NCBI GenBank assembly: GCA_038204505.1
Contig: JBBRCV010000003.1
Coordinates: 1 to 64,000 of the forward strand
Source: Timaviella sp038204505
Lineage (GTDB): Bacteria > Cyanobacteriota > Cyanobacteriia > Elainellales > Elainellaceae
DNA: 64,000 nucleotides
Reading direction: 5' to 3'
How positions within the stretch are numbered: position 1 is the stretch's first letter; every line of letters begins with the position of its first letter. Position numbers and translations under genes: made by a program. Shown one piece after another: positions 1 to 7,636 of the stretch. The notes under the pieces were generated by a model that saw only the letters and a program-made list of their open reading frames with translations, was not told the DNA's origin and made no database searches.

Positions 1-135
1 GACTTGTTGGGAAATAACGAGAAAAATCGCTGAAAGGCTTACACAGACTGAGTTTCAAGGATTTTGAGTAAAAATCGCTGAAAGGCTTACTAGAAGCGGG
101 TTTCAAGCATTTCTAGGCTTATTACCCAACAAGTC
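1..135. repeat. MITE-like element with terminal inverted repeats
   Basis: The first 11 bases (GACTTGTTGGG) are matched by their exact reverse complement at 125-135, and the match continues imperfectly inward for about six more bases. Inside are two tandem units of 48 bp starting at 22 and 70, sharing the 21-base core whose first part is AAAAATCGCTGAAAGG, followed by a looser GTTTCAAG-ATTT match. No coding capacity. The window starts exactly at the repeat end, so a target duplication cannot be tested and the element could extend further left. Confidence 0.6.
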
Positions 136-182
136 TAATGAGTCCTGTTAATTAAGCGCCAATCAGAGTTTGATGTGGCACT

Positions 183-222
183 AAAAAGCAGCGATCGCCC
201 TCAAGAGCGATCGCTGCTTTTT
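183..222. terminator. Bidirectional intrinsic terminator after glnN
   Basis: A perfect 16-base inverted repeat (183-198 against 207-222) with an 8-base loop, A-run on one side and T-run on the other. It lies 32 bases beyond the glnN stop codon on the minus strand. The stem contains HIP1 octamers. Confidence 0.85.
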
Positions 223-254
223 AAATCATCGGATTGATCAGGTGATCACTTCCA

Positions 255-2429
255 TTACTTGATGAATAGCATTTCCTGATACTTAGGCAAGGGCCATAAG
301 TCATCTGCTACGTCATCTTCTAACGTATCTGCGTACTCCCGAACTTGATCCATCAAAGGACGAAGCGTTTTTGCACAGTGCTGCATGTGATCTTCGATAG
401 TGGCAAAATCGTGCTTGCCCATCGCATCACTAAGCTTGCTGACGCTATCCATCATCAGTTTGGTCGTTGAAGCGACATGTTCGACGACTTCTACCTCAAA
501 CGAAACGCCAATTTCCTTTAAGTTGGCGATCGTGCTGGCAAGCTCGGATAGATAGCGAGCGGCGACGGGATAGATGGTGGTTTTCGCCATAGTGACGACT
601 AGTTTGGCTTCCATCTCAATCACCTGAACATATTGCTCTGCATAGACCTCAAAACGGCTTTCAAGTTCAGTTGCAGACAGTACGCCTGTTTTTTCAAACA
701 GTTCCTCAATGTACTTCTCTTTCAAAACTGGCAAAGCATCGGCTGTAGTAGGCAAATTCAACAAGCCCCGCTCCTCGATCGCCATCTTGTGCCAAGCTTC
801 GGAGTAGCCATTGCCGCCGAAAACGACTGCGCTATGGTCATTCATGACTTCTTTAAGCACGAGGTAGGTCGCAGCCTCTAGGGACGCTCCTTTTGCTAGC
901 TCAGCTTCTAACTCGTCTGCAATCCAGGTGAGAGAGTCAGTGAGAATGGTGTTCATCGCTACGAGAGGACCAGAGACAGACTGGTTGGAACCAACTGCCC
1001 GAAACTCAAAGCGGTTGCCTGTGAACGCAAAGGGTGAGGTGCGATTGCGATCGCCCGGATCTTTAGGAAATTCAGGCAGAGTGAGCACGCCCAAATCCAT
1101 CACTCCAGCGTGGGTAGAGCTTTGCACGTCTCCTTTTTTAATTTGCTCAAACACATCTTCCAACTGCGTGCCCAGGTAAACCGAAATAATAGCTGGGGGC
1201 GCTTCGTTGGCACCTAAGCGGTGATCATTGCTAGCGGTCGCCACGACTGCCCGGAGGAGCGGTCCATATTTGTGAACGCCCCGAATGACGGCACCGCAGA
1301 AGAGTAAAAATTGCAGGTTGCTGTGGGGACTGTCGCCCGGATCGAGGAGGTTGCCTTGAGTGGCGTTGCCGACCGACCAGTTGACGTGCTTGCCCGAACC
1401 GTTAATGCCAGCGAAGGGTTTTTCGTGCAGTAAACAGACGAAACCATGTTTCTTTGCCATGCTTCTAAGAATGGTCATGGTCATTTGCTGGTGATCGCTG
1501 GCAACGTTTGCCGCTTCAAAAAAGGGAGCCAGTTCAAACTGACCGGGAGCAACTTCGTTGTGGCGAGTTTTTGCTGGAATGCCCAGCCGATACATTTTTT
1601 CTTCTACGTCTTGCATGAAGACTTGAACGCGCTCTGGAATGGCTCCAAAGTAATGATCATCAAACTGTTGACCTTTTGCCGCAGGTCGTCCAAACAACGT
1701 TCTACCTGTGAGCATTAAGTCAGGGCGACTATGAGCAAAATGTGCATCAACCAAGAAGTATTCTTGCTCTGCACCACAGCTAGAGTTGACGGGTGCAACT
1801 TCAGAATGCCCTAACAGCTTGAGTAAGCGGGTGGCAGCGGCGCTCATTGCCGCATTGGAACGGAGCAGGGGCGTTTTTTTGTCTAACGCTTCTCCTGTCC
1901 ACGAAATGAACACAGTCGGAATGCACAAGGTCACGCCGTTGTCTGTTTCCATCACGTAGGCGGGGCTAGTCACATCCCAGGCGGTGTAACCCCGTGCTTC
2001 AAAGGTGGAACGAATGCCGCCGTTGGGGAAGGATGATCCGTCGGGTTCACCTTGAACCAGGACTTTAGCTGTAAATTCGGTCAGGACTGTGCCGTCGCTT
2101 TGCACCGAGATAAAGCCGTCGTGCTTTTCGGCGGTGATGTTGGTCATGGGATAAAAAACGTGGGCGTAATACAGTGCGCCCTTGGAAATTGCCCAATCTT
2201 TCATGGCGGCGGCAACAGTACCTGCCACAGATACGTCGAGCTTACCGCCTGTCTGAATGGTTTTCTTAACGGATTTGAACACGTCTTTGGGCAGACAGGT
2301 CTGCATTTTGTTCAAGGTAAAGACATCGGCTGCCCACAGTTCCTCTAAGCGGCTGGGGATTTTGGGAGGTAGCTTTTCGCGATCGGTAATTTGACAGATA
2401 GCTTGAAAGCGTAGTTCATTACCACTCAT
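255..2429 (-). CDS. glnN: Glutamine synthetase type III
   Basis: ATP-dependent ligation of ammonium to glutamate; the type III enzyme is a large dodecameric form that many cyanobacteria induce under nitrogen starvation. The 724-residue length is typical of GSIII and far longer than GSI. The family core is visible, including the Gly-rich stretch SGKHVNWS and the NEVAPGQFELAP segment with catalytic acidic residues. The ATG is preceded by AAAGGAAAG, a good ribosome binding site. The ppk2 gene ends only 87 bp upstream on the same strand, so co-transcription is possible. I found no canonical NtcA box in that 87 bp. A strong hairpin terminator follows the gene. Confidence 0.95.
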   Translation of the reverse strand: MSGNELRFQAICQITDREKLPPKIPSRLEELWAADVFTLNKMQTCLPKDVFKSVKKTIQTGGKLDVSVAGTVAAAMKDWAISKGALYYAHVFYPMTNITAEKHDGFISVQSDGTVLTEFTAKVLVQGEPDGSSFPNGGIRSTFEARGYTAWDVTSPAYVMETDNGVTLCIPTVFISWTGEALDKKTPLLRSNAAMSAAATRLLKLLGHSEVAPVNSSCGAEQEYFLVDAHFAHSRPDLMLTGRTLFGRPAAKGQQFDDHYFGAIPERVQVFMQDVEEKMYRLGIPAKTRHNEVAPGQFELAPFFEAANVASDHQQMTMTILRSMAKKHGFVCLLHEKPFAGINGSGKHVNWSVGNATQGNLLDPGDSPHSNLQFLLFCGAVIRGVHKYGPLLRAVVATASNDHRLGANEAPPAIISVYLGTQLEDVFEQIKKGDVQSSTHAGVMDLGVLTLPEFPKDPGDRNRTSPFAFTGNRFEFRAVGSNQSVSGPLVAMNTILTDSLTWIADELEAELAKGASLEAATYLVLKEVMNDHSAVVFGGNGYSEAWHKMAIEERGLLNLPTTADALPVLKEKYIEELFEKTGVLSATELESRFEVYAEQYVQVIEMEAKLVVTMAKTTIYPVAARYLSELASTIANLKEIGVSFEVEVVEHVASTTKLMMDSVSKLSDAMGKHDFATIEDHMQHCAKTLRPLMDQVREYADTLEDDVADDLWPLPKYQEMLFIK

Positions 2430-2516
2430 AGTTGTCTTTCCTTTGAAATGTTTATTTCGAGCTGCGGTGTGGAGTAAATTTGCTGTAGCAATTACCCATT
2501 GTTGATAGAACTAGAT

Positions 2517-3509
2517 TCAGTAGACCTGGGGGACAAAGAACTGTTCATTGCGCGGTGGGCGCACGTAGTCGTGGGCTGGCTTGCGCGGTGGCAGTTCTAG
2601 GGGATCTGGGGTCATGTCGATGTAAGGAACCTTGCCGATAAAGTGACTGATGCAGTTGAGGCGGGCGCGTTTTTTGTCGTCTGCCTCGACTGTGAACCAG
2701 GGCGCTTCAGGAATGTTAGTGTGAGAAAACATAACATCTTTTGCTTGAGAATATTCCACCCAGCGATCGCGCGACTCTAGATCCATCGGACTTAGCTTCC
2801 AACGCCGTGCCGGATCAATAGTCCGAGACTGGAAGCGCCGCTCTTGCTCATCGTCACTCACAGAGAACCAATACTTTAAGAGAATAATGCCTGACCTGAC
2901 CAGCATCCGCTCGAATTCGGGGCAGGTTTGCATAAACTCCTGGTATTGATCGTCGGTGCAGAAGCCCATCACATGCTCCACTCCGGCACGGTTGTACCAA
3001 CTGCGATCGAAGCAAACGATTTCACCCGCTGCGGGAAGATGAGGCACGTAGCGCTGAAAATACCACTCGGTTTTTTCGCGATCGCTCGGTGTTCCTAACG
3101 CCACGACTCGGCAGCCACGCGGATTTAGCGGTTCAGTAATGCGCTTAATCGTGCCGCCTTTGCCTGCGGCATCGCGCCCTTCAAACAAAATAACAATTCG
3201 GGTGCCCGTATGCTTTGCCCAATACTGCATTTTCACCAGTTCTACTTGCAAGCGGGCGAGTTCTTTTTCGTACTCTTTACCAGAAAATTTAGACTTACTT
3301 TCCTGCTCAGAAGCAGGTAAATAGGTTTTTTGCTGCGGGGTGGCGCTGAGCTTGATCTTTTTCAGCTTCTTTTTCAGTTTCTTTTTCTTCTTTTCCTCCT
3401 TCTTACCCTTCTTAGTGGGGGCAACTAATTCTGGATCAGAATGCTCAACAACTGCCGTTGCCAAGCGACCGTTAACAATTTCCTCATTGACAACTTCTTC
3501 GGTTTCCAT
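2517..3509 (-). CDS. ppk2: Polyphosphate kinase 2
   Basis: Transfers phosphate between polyphosphate and nucleotides. A PPK2 core occupies about residues 75-310: Walker A-like GRDAAGKGG, the TEPLNPRG segment, and the lid/Walker B region FDRSWYNRAGVEHVMGFC. About 75 N-terminal residues are an acidic stretch followed by a very lysine-rich run (KKGKKEEKKKKKLKKKLKK), an extension outside the catalytic fold that could bind polyphosphate or nucleic acid (inference). The ATG has a GGAGAA ribosome site. It lies upstream of glnN on the same strand and diverges from the permease gene. Whether it makes ADP, GTP or ATP cannot be told from sequence alone. Confidence 0.93.
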   Translation of the reverse strand: METEEVVNEEIVNGRLATAVVEHSDPELVAPTKKGKKEEKKKKKLKKKLKKIKLSATPQQKTYLPASEQESKSKFSGKEYEKELARLQVELVKMQYWAKHTGTRIVILFEGRDAAGKGGTIKRITEPLNPRGCRVVALGTPSDREKTEWYFQRYVPHLPAAGEIVCFDRSWYNRAGVEHVMGFCTDDQYQEFMQTCPEFERMLVRSGIILLKYWFSVSDDEQERRFQSRTIDPARRWKLSPMDLESRDRWVEYSQAKDVMFSHTNIPEAPWFTVEADDKKRARLNCISHFIGKVPYIDMTPDPLELPPRKPAHDYVRPPRNEQFFVPQVY

Positions 3510-3813
3510 CGTTATTCTCCGATGATTGAGAGAGCTAGGGGCAAAATGACAGCGGATAAAAATAAATGAATATGAGTGTAAGGCAGAAAAAATTAGGAGG
3601 CATTAATCAAAAATCTGTGAGCAGAAAATCTGTACTAACACGAAACTATGGCGATCGCGGATCGCCCTAACTACCTTGCAATACCCTTGAGGTCTTGATT
3701 CTAGTTGATAAATGTAACACTGAAACAGTCTAAAAACCTTGTTACAGGCAATTTTTAATCACTTAGAGGTTTGACACTTGTCCCAATAGTATGGATCGAA
3801 AACCCAAGTGTTT

Positions 3814-3827
3814 GTATTGAAAACTAC
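3814..3827 (+). promoter_or_regulatory. NtcA-binding site candidate
   Basis: GTATTGAAAACTAC matches the NtcA consensus GTA-N8-TAC exactly. A TTTATA-like -10 element lies about 23 bases downstream, within the usual spacing for NtcA-activated class II promoters, and an alternative TAGAAT is nearer. The site is about 130 bp upstream of the preferred permease start and 305 bp from the ppk2 start, inside the 450-bp divergent intergenic region (3510-3959). NtcA is the global nitrogen regulator of cyanobacteria. I saw no other strong signal in the region. Confidence 0.6.
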
Positions 3828-3959
3828 TAAATTCAACAAAAGTAGAATGTTTTATACCTCTCAATAATCCTCGCAACTATCTAGAGATAGATTTGTGTTC
3901 TGTAATTGTGTCCTGTAATACAGACTGAAAACGGGTTGCCCTTAAAGATATGGGACATA

Positions 3960-5570
3960 ATGCAGAGGGATGTAACAAAGAATATGACAAATTCTAGCAG
4001 CGAGCTAAAACCAAGCCTAGGCTTGGTTGGCATTACAATTAATGCGATGGCACTAATTGCTCCCGGCGCGTTTTTATGGACGACGTTTCAACTCCAGTCC
4101 CCGCCTGATTCTGCCTCTAATATGTGGGCGGCGATCGCTCTAGCAACCTGCATCGCTTTGCTGACGGCAAGTTGTTATGCAACCCTTTCCAAAGCCTATC
4201 CAGATGCAGGCGCGGGCAGTTCTTACTACTATGCTGAGGCGGCGATTTTAGGAAAACAGGAGCATAAACACTTTCGTTTAGCGCGGTTAGCCAAGTTCGT
4301 AACAGGCTGGGCGGCGCATTTATATTACTGGGCGTATCCCGGTATCATGATTAGTTTTGTAGGAACGTTGATCGTTTATATTGGACAACTTTTTAACCCT
4401 ACCTTTGCCTCGGATTGGTTCAGTAAAGCCTTAATTTGTTTTATTTTTGCTGGGTTAGTCGGTAGCATTGCGCTGATTGGGGTGACAGGTTCGACTTTAA
4501 TCAATGTCATTATAAACATTGTGCAGATTGTGTCTCTCACATTTCTGGGTTTGTTGATGATTATTTATCGACTAGGGCATCCTAATGTTAACTATGAGCA
4601 TTCCAATGCATTGAGCGTAGTGATTCCTCATGATTTGATGGGGTTGATTTATCAGGCGACGATCGCCATTCTTTTGCTCGTGGGTTTTGAGTCGGCAACG
4701 GCGATGGCAGGAGAGGCGATTAATCCTCGACGAGACATTCCCAAAAGCGTCATTTTATCCTTATTCATTCAGGCTTGCATCTGCTACTTTTTTGAATATT
4801 TTGCTGCCAATTTTTTCATTGGAGATCAATACACCGCAGTCGTTGATGGCAAAACGGTGACAGGATTTGCAGCCGCGTTTTCATCGGGTGCGCCGATTGG
4901 AGACATGGTAAAAATTTTGGGTGATACGCTACTGTTTGGCAATGGCTTTTTATTGCAAATCACGATCGCCAGTACGGTGGTGATGGCGTTAATTGGGACG
5001 GCGCTTTCGTCGTTATCAACAGGAGTTAGAATTAGCTACGCCATGGGAAATGATCGTGAGTTGCCGTCAGTTTTTGGTTTCTTGCATGGTCGTTACAATA
5101 CGCCTCATATCGGCATTTACTTTTTAACGTTCTTGTCGGCAGCGCTTGGCTCTTATGCAGTCCAGAGTGTTGATAACGTAACAATTCTGACGCTGGTTTC
5201 TAACATTGGTACGTTTATGCTCTATGGCATTACTTGCGGTATTACCCTGATTGCAACGCTTGAGCATCTGTTAGACGGAGAGGGAAATTTCATCACAAAT
5301 ATTGTGATTCCCTTGTTGGGCTTGATCCTGAATTTGGTGATGGTTTGTGGAATTTTTTACTATGGTTTGGTCGGATCTGGGAATGCACAGGCAAACTCAA
5401 TGATGGCGATCGGGATTTCTATCGCGTTTTTTGTAGCAGGATTTGCTTACTTAATTGGAGATAGCTTACATAAAGGAAAGCCCCTGTTTCTACCCGCCAA
5501 CATGGTTCATCCTTTGCGCGATCGCGCGGGTTCCTCTCCCTCTCAATCAAATCCCTCTCAATCAAAATAA
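3960..5570 (+). CDS. APC-superfamily amino acid permease
   Basis: Twelve or so hydrophobic segments and the APC-family loop GEAINPRRDIPKSV identify a cytoplasmic-membrane amino acid or polyamine transporter. The reading frame opens at a TTG (3906), but the ATG at 3960, preceded by GGGA, or the ATG at 3984 (MTNSSSELKPSLG) is more credible because the conserved first helix begins just after. The C-terminus ends in a short duplicated SPSQSNPSQSK tail encoded by a 12-bp tandem repeat. The PII-like gene follows after 86 bp and ynfA after that, suggesting a three-gene unit under the NtcA-type promoter upstream. The substrate is unknown. Confidence 0.88.
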   Translation: MQRDVTKNMTNSSSELKPSLGLVGITINAMALIAPGAFLWTTFQLQSPPDSASNMWAAIALATCIALLTASCYATLSKAYPDAGAGSSYYYAEAAILGKQEHKHFRLARLAKFVTGWAAHLYYWAYPGIMISFVGTLIVYIGQLFNPTFASDWFSKALICFIFAGLVGSIALIGVTGSTLINVIINIVQIVSLTFLGLLMIIYRLGHPNVNYEHSNALSVVIPHDLMGLIYQATIAILLLVGFESATAMAGEAINPRRDIPKSVILSLFIQACICYFFEYFAANFFIGDQYTAVVDGKTVTGFAAAFSSGAPIGDMVKILGDTLLFGNGFLLQITIASTVVMALIGTALSSLSTGVRISYAMGNDRELPSVFGFLHGRYNTPHIGIYFLTFLSAALGSYAVQSVDNVTILTLVSNIGTFMLYGITCGITLIATLEHLLDGEGNFITNIVIPLLGLILNLVMVCGIFYYGLVGSGNAQANSMMAIGISIAFFVAGFAYLIGDSLHKGKPLFLPANMVHPLRDRAGSSPSQSNPSQSK

Positions 5571-5656
5571 TGGTGCTCTTGCTACAGAAGCTTTCGGCAA
5601 CACGGCTAATGATGCATTAGTTTCAATCAGTTTCAAAATGAGGAAATATCGATTTT

Positions 5657-6055
5657 ATGAACTTAATTCTTGCTATTATTCAACCCAATAAATTAGATGC
5701 TGTTAAGGAAGCTTTGGTCAAGATCGGCATTCAGGGAATGACCGTTACAGGGGCAAAGGGATTTGGGCGGCAAAAGGGGCAACCGCTTGCTTTTTTGGGT
5801 TTGCTGAATATGGAGGGCAAGCCGTTTACCGTTGATTTTGTGCCAAAAGTTAGGATTGAAGTGGTAGTTAATGACGATGTGACCGATCACGTAGTTGATA
5901 CGATTGTGGCAACCGCAAAAACGGGAACCGTGGGGGATGGCAAATTGTTTGTGATTCCGGTTAGCCGAGCAGTTCGCATTCGCACAGAAGAACAAAACGA
6001 GGCGGCTCTAACCATTGAACAACCCGCCACATTGAGTAATCCTCAGAAGAAATAA
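5657..6055 (+). CDS. PII-like signalling protein with altered T-loop
   Basis: The ferredoxin-like PII fold is recognisable from end to end. The nucleotide-binding parts are intact: GFGRQKGQ near residue 37 (the Gln/Lys pair that contacts 2-oxoglutarate and ATP in GlnB), and the C-terminal signature TGTVGDGKLFVIPV followed by RIRTEE. The T-loop differs from GlnB: the usual region with Ser49 and Tyr51 is replaced by LAFLGLLNMEGKPFTVDF, so neither modification residue is present. It is about 20 residues longer than GlnB at the C-terminus. By analogy with GlnK-AmtB and SbtB-SbtA pairs, I infer that it controls the adjacent permease. GAGGAAA precedes the ATG. Confidence 0.85.
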   Translation: MNLILAIIQPNKLDAVKEALVKIGIQGMTVTGAKGFGRQKGQPLAFLGLLNMEGKPFTVDFVPKVRIEVVVNDDVTDHVVDTIVATAKTGTVGDGKLFVIPVSRAVRIRTEEQNEAALTIEQPATLSNPQKK

Positions 6056-6062
6056 GAAATAA

Positions 6063-6386
6063 ATGATTCGATCGCTTCTACTTTTTGTATTAGCCGGATT
6101 GTGTGAAATTGGCGGCGGCTATTTGTTTTGGCTATGGCTACGAGAAGGAAAAAGTGCTTGGCTCGCCGTCATTGGCACGATCATTTTGGCCATTTATGCC
6201 ATTTTGCCAACGCTGCAAACCGTTAGTTTTGGGCGGGCTTATGCAGCTTATGGGGGTGTTTTTGTCGTTTTGTCGATTTTTTGGGGTTGGCTGGTCGATG
6301 GCATTGCCCCAGACAAATACGACTTACTGGGAGGATGGATTGCGCTGTTGGGCGTTTTGGTAATTATGTACGCGCCCCGGACTTAA
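6063..6386 (+). CDS. ynfA: YnfA/UPF0060 family membrane protein
   Basis: A 107-residue protein of four hydrophobic helices with the family hallmarks CEIGGGYLFWLWLREGKS near the N-terminus and GRAYAAYGGVFV in the third helix. UPF0060/YnfA proteins are small inner-membrane proteins related to small multidrug-resistance exporters; the substrate is not established here. It starts 7 bp after the PII-like stop codon, so it is very likely in the same transcript as the permease and the PII-like gene. Confidence 0.92.
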   Translation: MIRSLLLFVLAGLCEIGGGYLFWLWLREGKSAWLAVIGTIILAIYAILPTLQTVSFGRAYAAYGGVFVVLSIFWGWLVDGIAPDKYDLLGGWIALLGVLVIMYAPRT

Positions 6387-6517
6387 ACGATAGAGCTTTT
6401 ATTTTTGTGGCGACCGCCGATCCTACTCCTTTTGGCGATCGCTTTTTCTATGGACGTTTTCTGTCCGTTTTCTGTCAGCGCTTCCTGACAAGGGTTAAAT
6501 CATCGGGATTTATTTTG

Positions 6518-6559
6518 CTAAATTTAGATAATGTTGTATTGAAAAATACAGAAATTTAG
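6518..6559 (+). promoter_or_regulatory. AT-rich interrupted palindrome before 6578 gene
   Basis: CTAAATTT (6518-6525) pairs with AAATTTAG (6552-6559), and GTATT/AATAC pair inside it. It ends 18 bases before the next ATG. It could be a regulator-binding site or a leader hairpin; nothing in the sequence decides between these. Confidence 0.35.
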
Positions 6560-6577
6560 TTTAGTTGGAAGTGGGCG

Positions 6578-7111
6578 ATGTTTAGTTCAGTCACACAACA
6601 CAGGCAAGTGGTCAAAACGTTTTCTAGCCGCGAGGCAGCGGGGCAGGCTATGGAGCGCTTGGTTCTCTCAGGATTCCCGATCGCCCAAGTATTCTTGTTT
6701 GGAGACGGCACTTTTAGAGATGGCATTGAAGTACAGTCTTCAAATCGCTCAACGCTTCAGTCTAGCTCTTATGGAACAATTACGGGAACGGCTCTAGGAC
6801 TTAAGAAAGGTCTAGTATTGGGCAATTTTGCAGGTGGTATGACTGGGCTTGTCCTGGGGGCTGGACTAATTGCCCTGCCTGGTGTAGGACAACTGGTGCT
6901 TTCAAGCGCGATCGCCTTTATGTTGCTCAGTGGCGGTATTTGTACGGCAGCAGGCGGGTTAGTAGGAGCCATGATTGGATTAGGGCTGACCTCGGAACAA
7001 GCTAAAATTTACAGCCAGCAGATTGCTAGGGGCTGCGTTTTATTGATGATAGAAGGCACTGTCCAAGACATCGATCGCGCCCGATATCTGCTCCAAGAAT
7101 CTACTGTTTGA
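6578..7111 (+). CDS. Hypothetical protein, glycine-zipper hydrophobic centre
   Basis: 177 residues. Residues 1-45 resemble the start of general-stress (GSP17M/YflT-like) domains (a FSSREAAGQAMERLVLSGF-type helix and a following strand), then residues 65-140 are a Gly/Ala-rich hydrophobic region with repeated GxxxG spacing, able to form two membrane helices, and a C-terminal strand-helix (CVLLMIEGTVQDIDRARYLL) returns to the soluble fold. Similar domain mixtures are common in cyanobacterial stress proteins. I do not recognise a named family with certainty. GGAAGTGGG precedes the ATG. It stands alone between ynfA and the next plus-strand gene. Confidence 0.75.
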   Translation: MFSSVTQHRQVVKTFSSREAAGQAMERLVLSGFPIAQVFLFGDGTFRDGIEVQSSNRSTLQSSSYGTITGTALGLKKGLVLGNFAGGMTGLVLGAGLIALPGVGQLVLSSAIAFMLLSGGICTAAGGLVGAMIGLGLTSEQAKIYSQQIARGCVLLMIEGTVQDIDRARYLLQESTV

Positions 7112-7225
7112 AGCTGCGAGTTTTTTTGTATTCCTCTGGCTTTTACTCCTCTGGTTTATGTCGCTCTAATTAAAGATCAGGCTATGCTTAAACCACGCAA
7201 GTCTTAATTTTTCTGAGCGTTTCCA

Positions 7226-7636
7226 ATGGCTGCCGAAAATTTCCAAGATCCTAACTTTCGCCTCCCTGGAGTTTGGCAACGGCTAGAGCAAGGGCGTAAA
7301 GAAAAAGCCTCCTTGGGTGGCTACGCGGGCTACGGTTCGCCTGCGTTTGGACAGCGATCGCTGGATGGCGAACTGACCGAGAACCCCGATGAACAACAGA
7401 TCATTGAACTCATTCGTCGTCACCATAAATCAGGAAAATCGCTCCAGCAAGTTGCAGACTGGCTGAACCAGAATGGCTATCCAACAAAGCGCGGACAGCA
7501 ATGGCAGCGAATTTCGGTTAAACGTGTATTAGACCGACTATATGGACGTACCAATCGGATCTCAGGGATGACTTCATCGACTCAACCAGAGACACAGGCA
7601 GAGACACAGGTAGAAGACTATGACGGTAGCTCGTGA
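7226..7636 (+). CDS. Small protein with recombinase-type helix-turn-helix
   Basis: 136 residues. Residues 50-115 (DEQQIIELIRRHHKSGKS, then QQVADWLNQNGYPTKRGQQW, then VKRVLDRLYGR) match the helix-turn-helix domain found next to the catalytic domain in large serine recombinases. The catalytic serine domain is absent, so this is a stand-alone DNA-binding protein rather than a recombinase. The tail is Thr/Gln-rich with short repeats (TQPETQAETQVED). Its last 17 bases overlap the start of the CBS-domain gene, implying translational coupling and possibly a shared function. Confidence 0.72.
   Translation: MAAENFQDPNFRLPGVWQRLEQGRKEKASLGGYAGYGSPAFGQRSLDGELTENPDEQQIIELIRRHHKSGKSLQQVADWLNQNGYPTKRGQQWQRISVKRVLDRLYGRTNRISGMTSSTQPETQAETQVEDYDGSS

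Noticed and set aside
2430..2516. NtcA site directly upstream of glnN
   Set aside because: The only GTA...TAC pair has five bases between the halves instead of eight.
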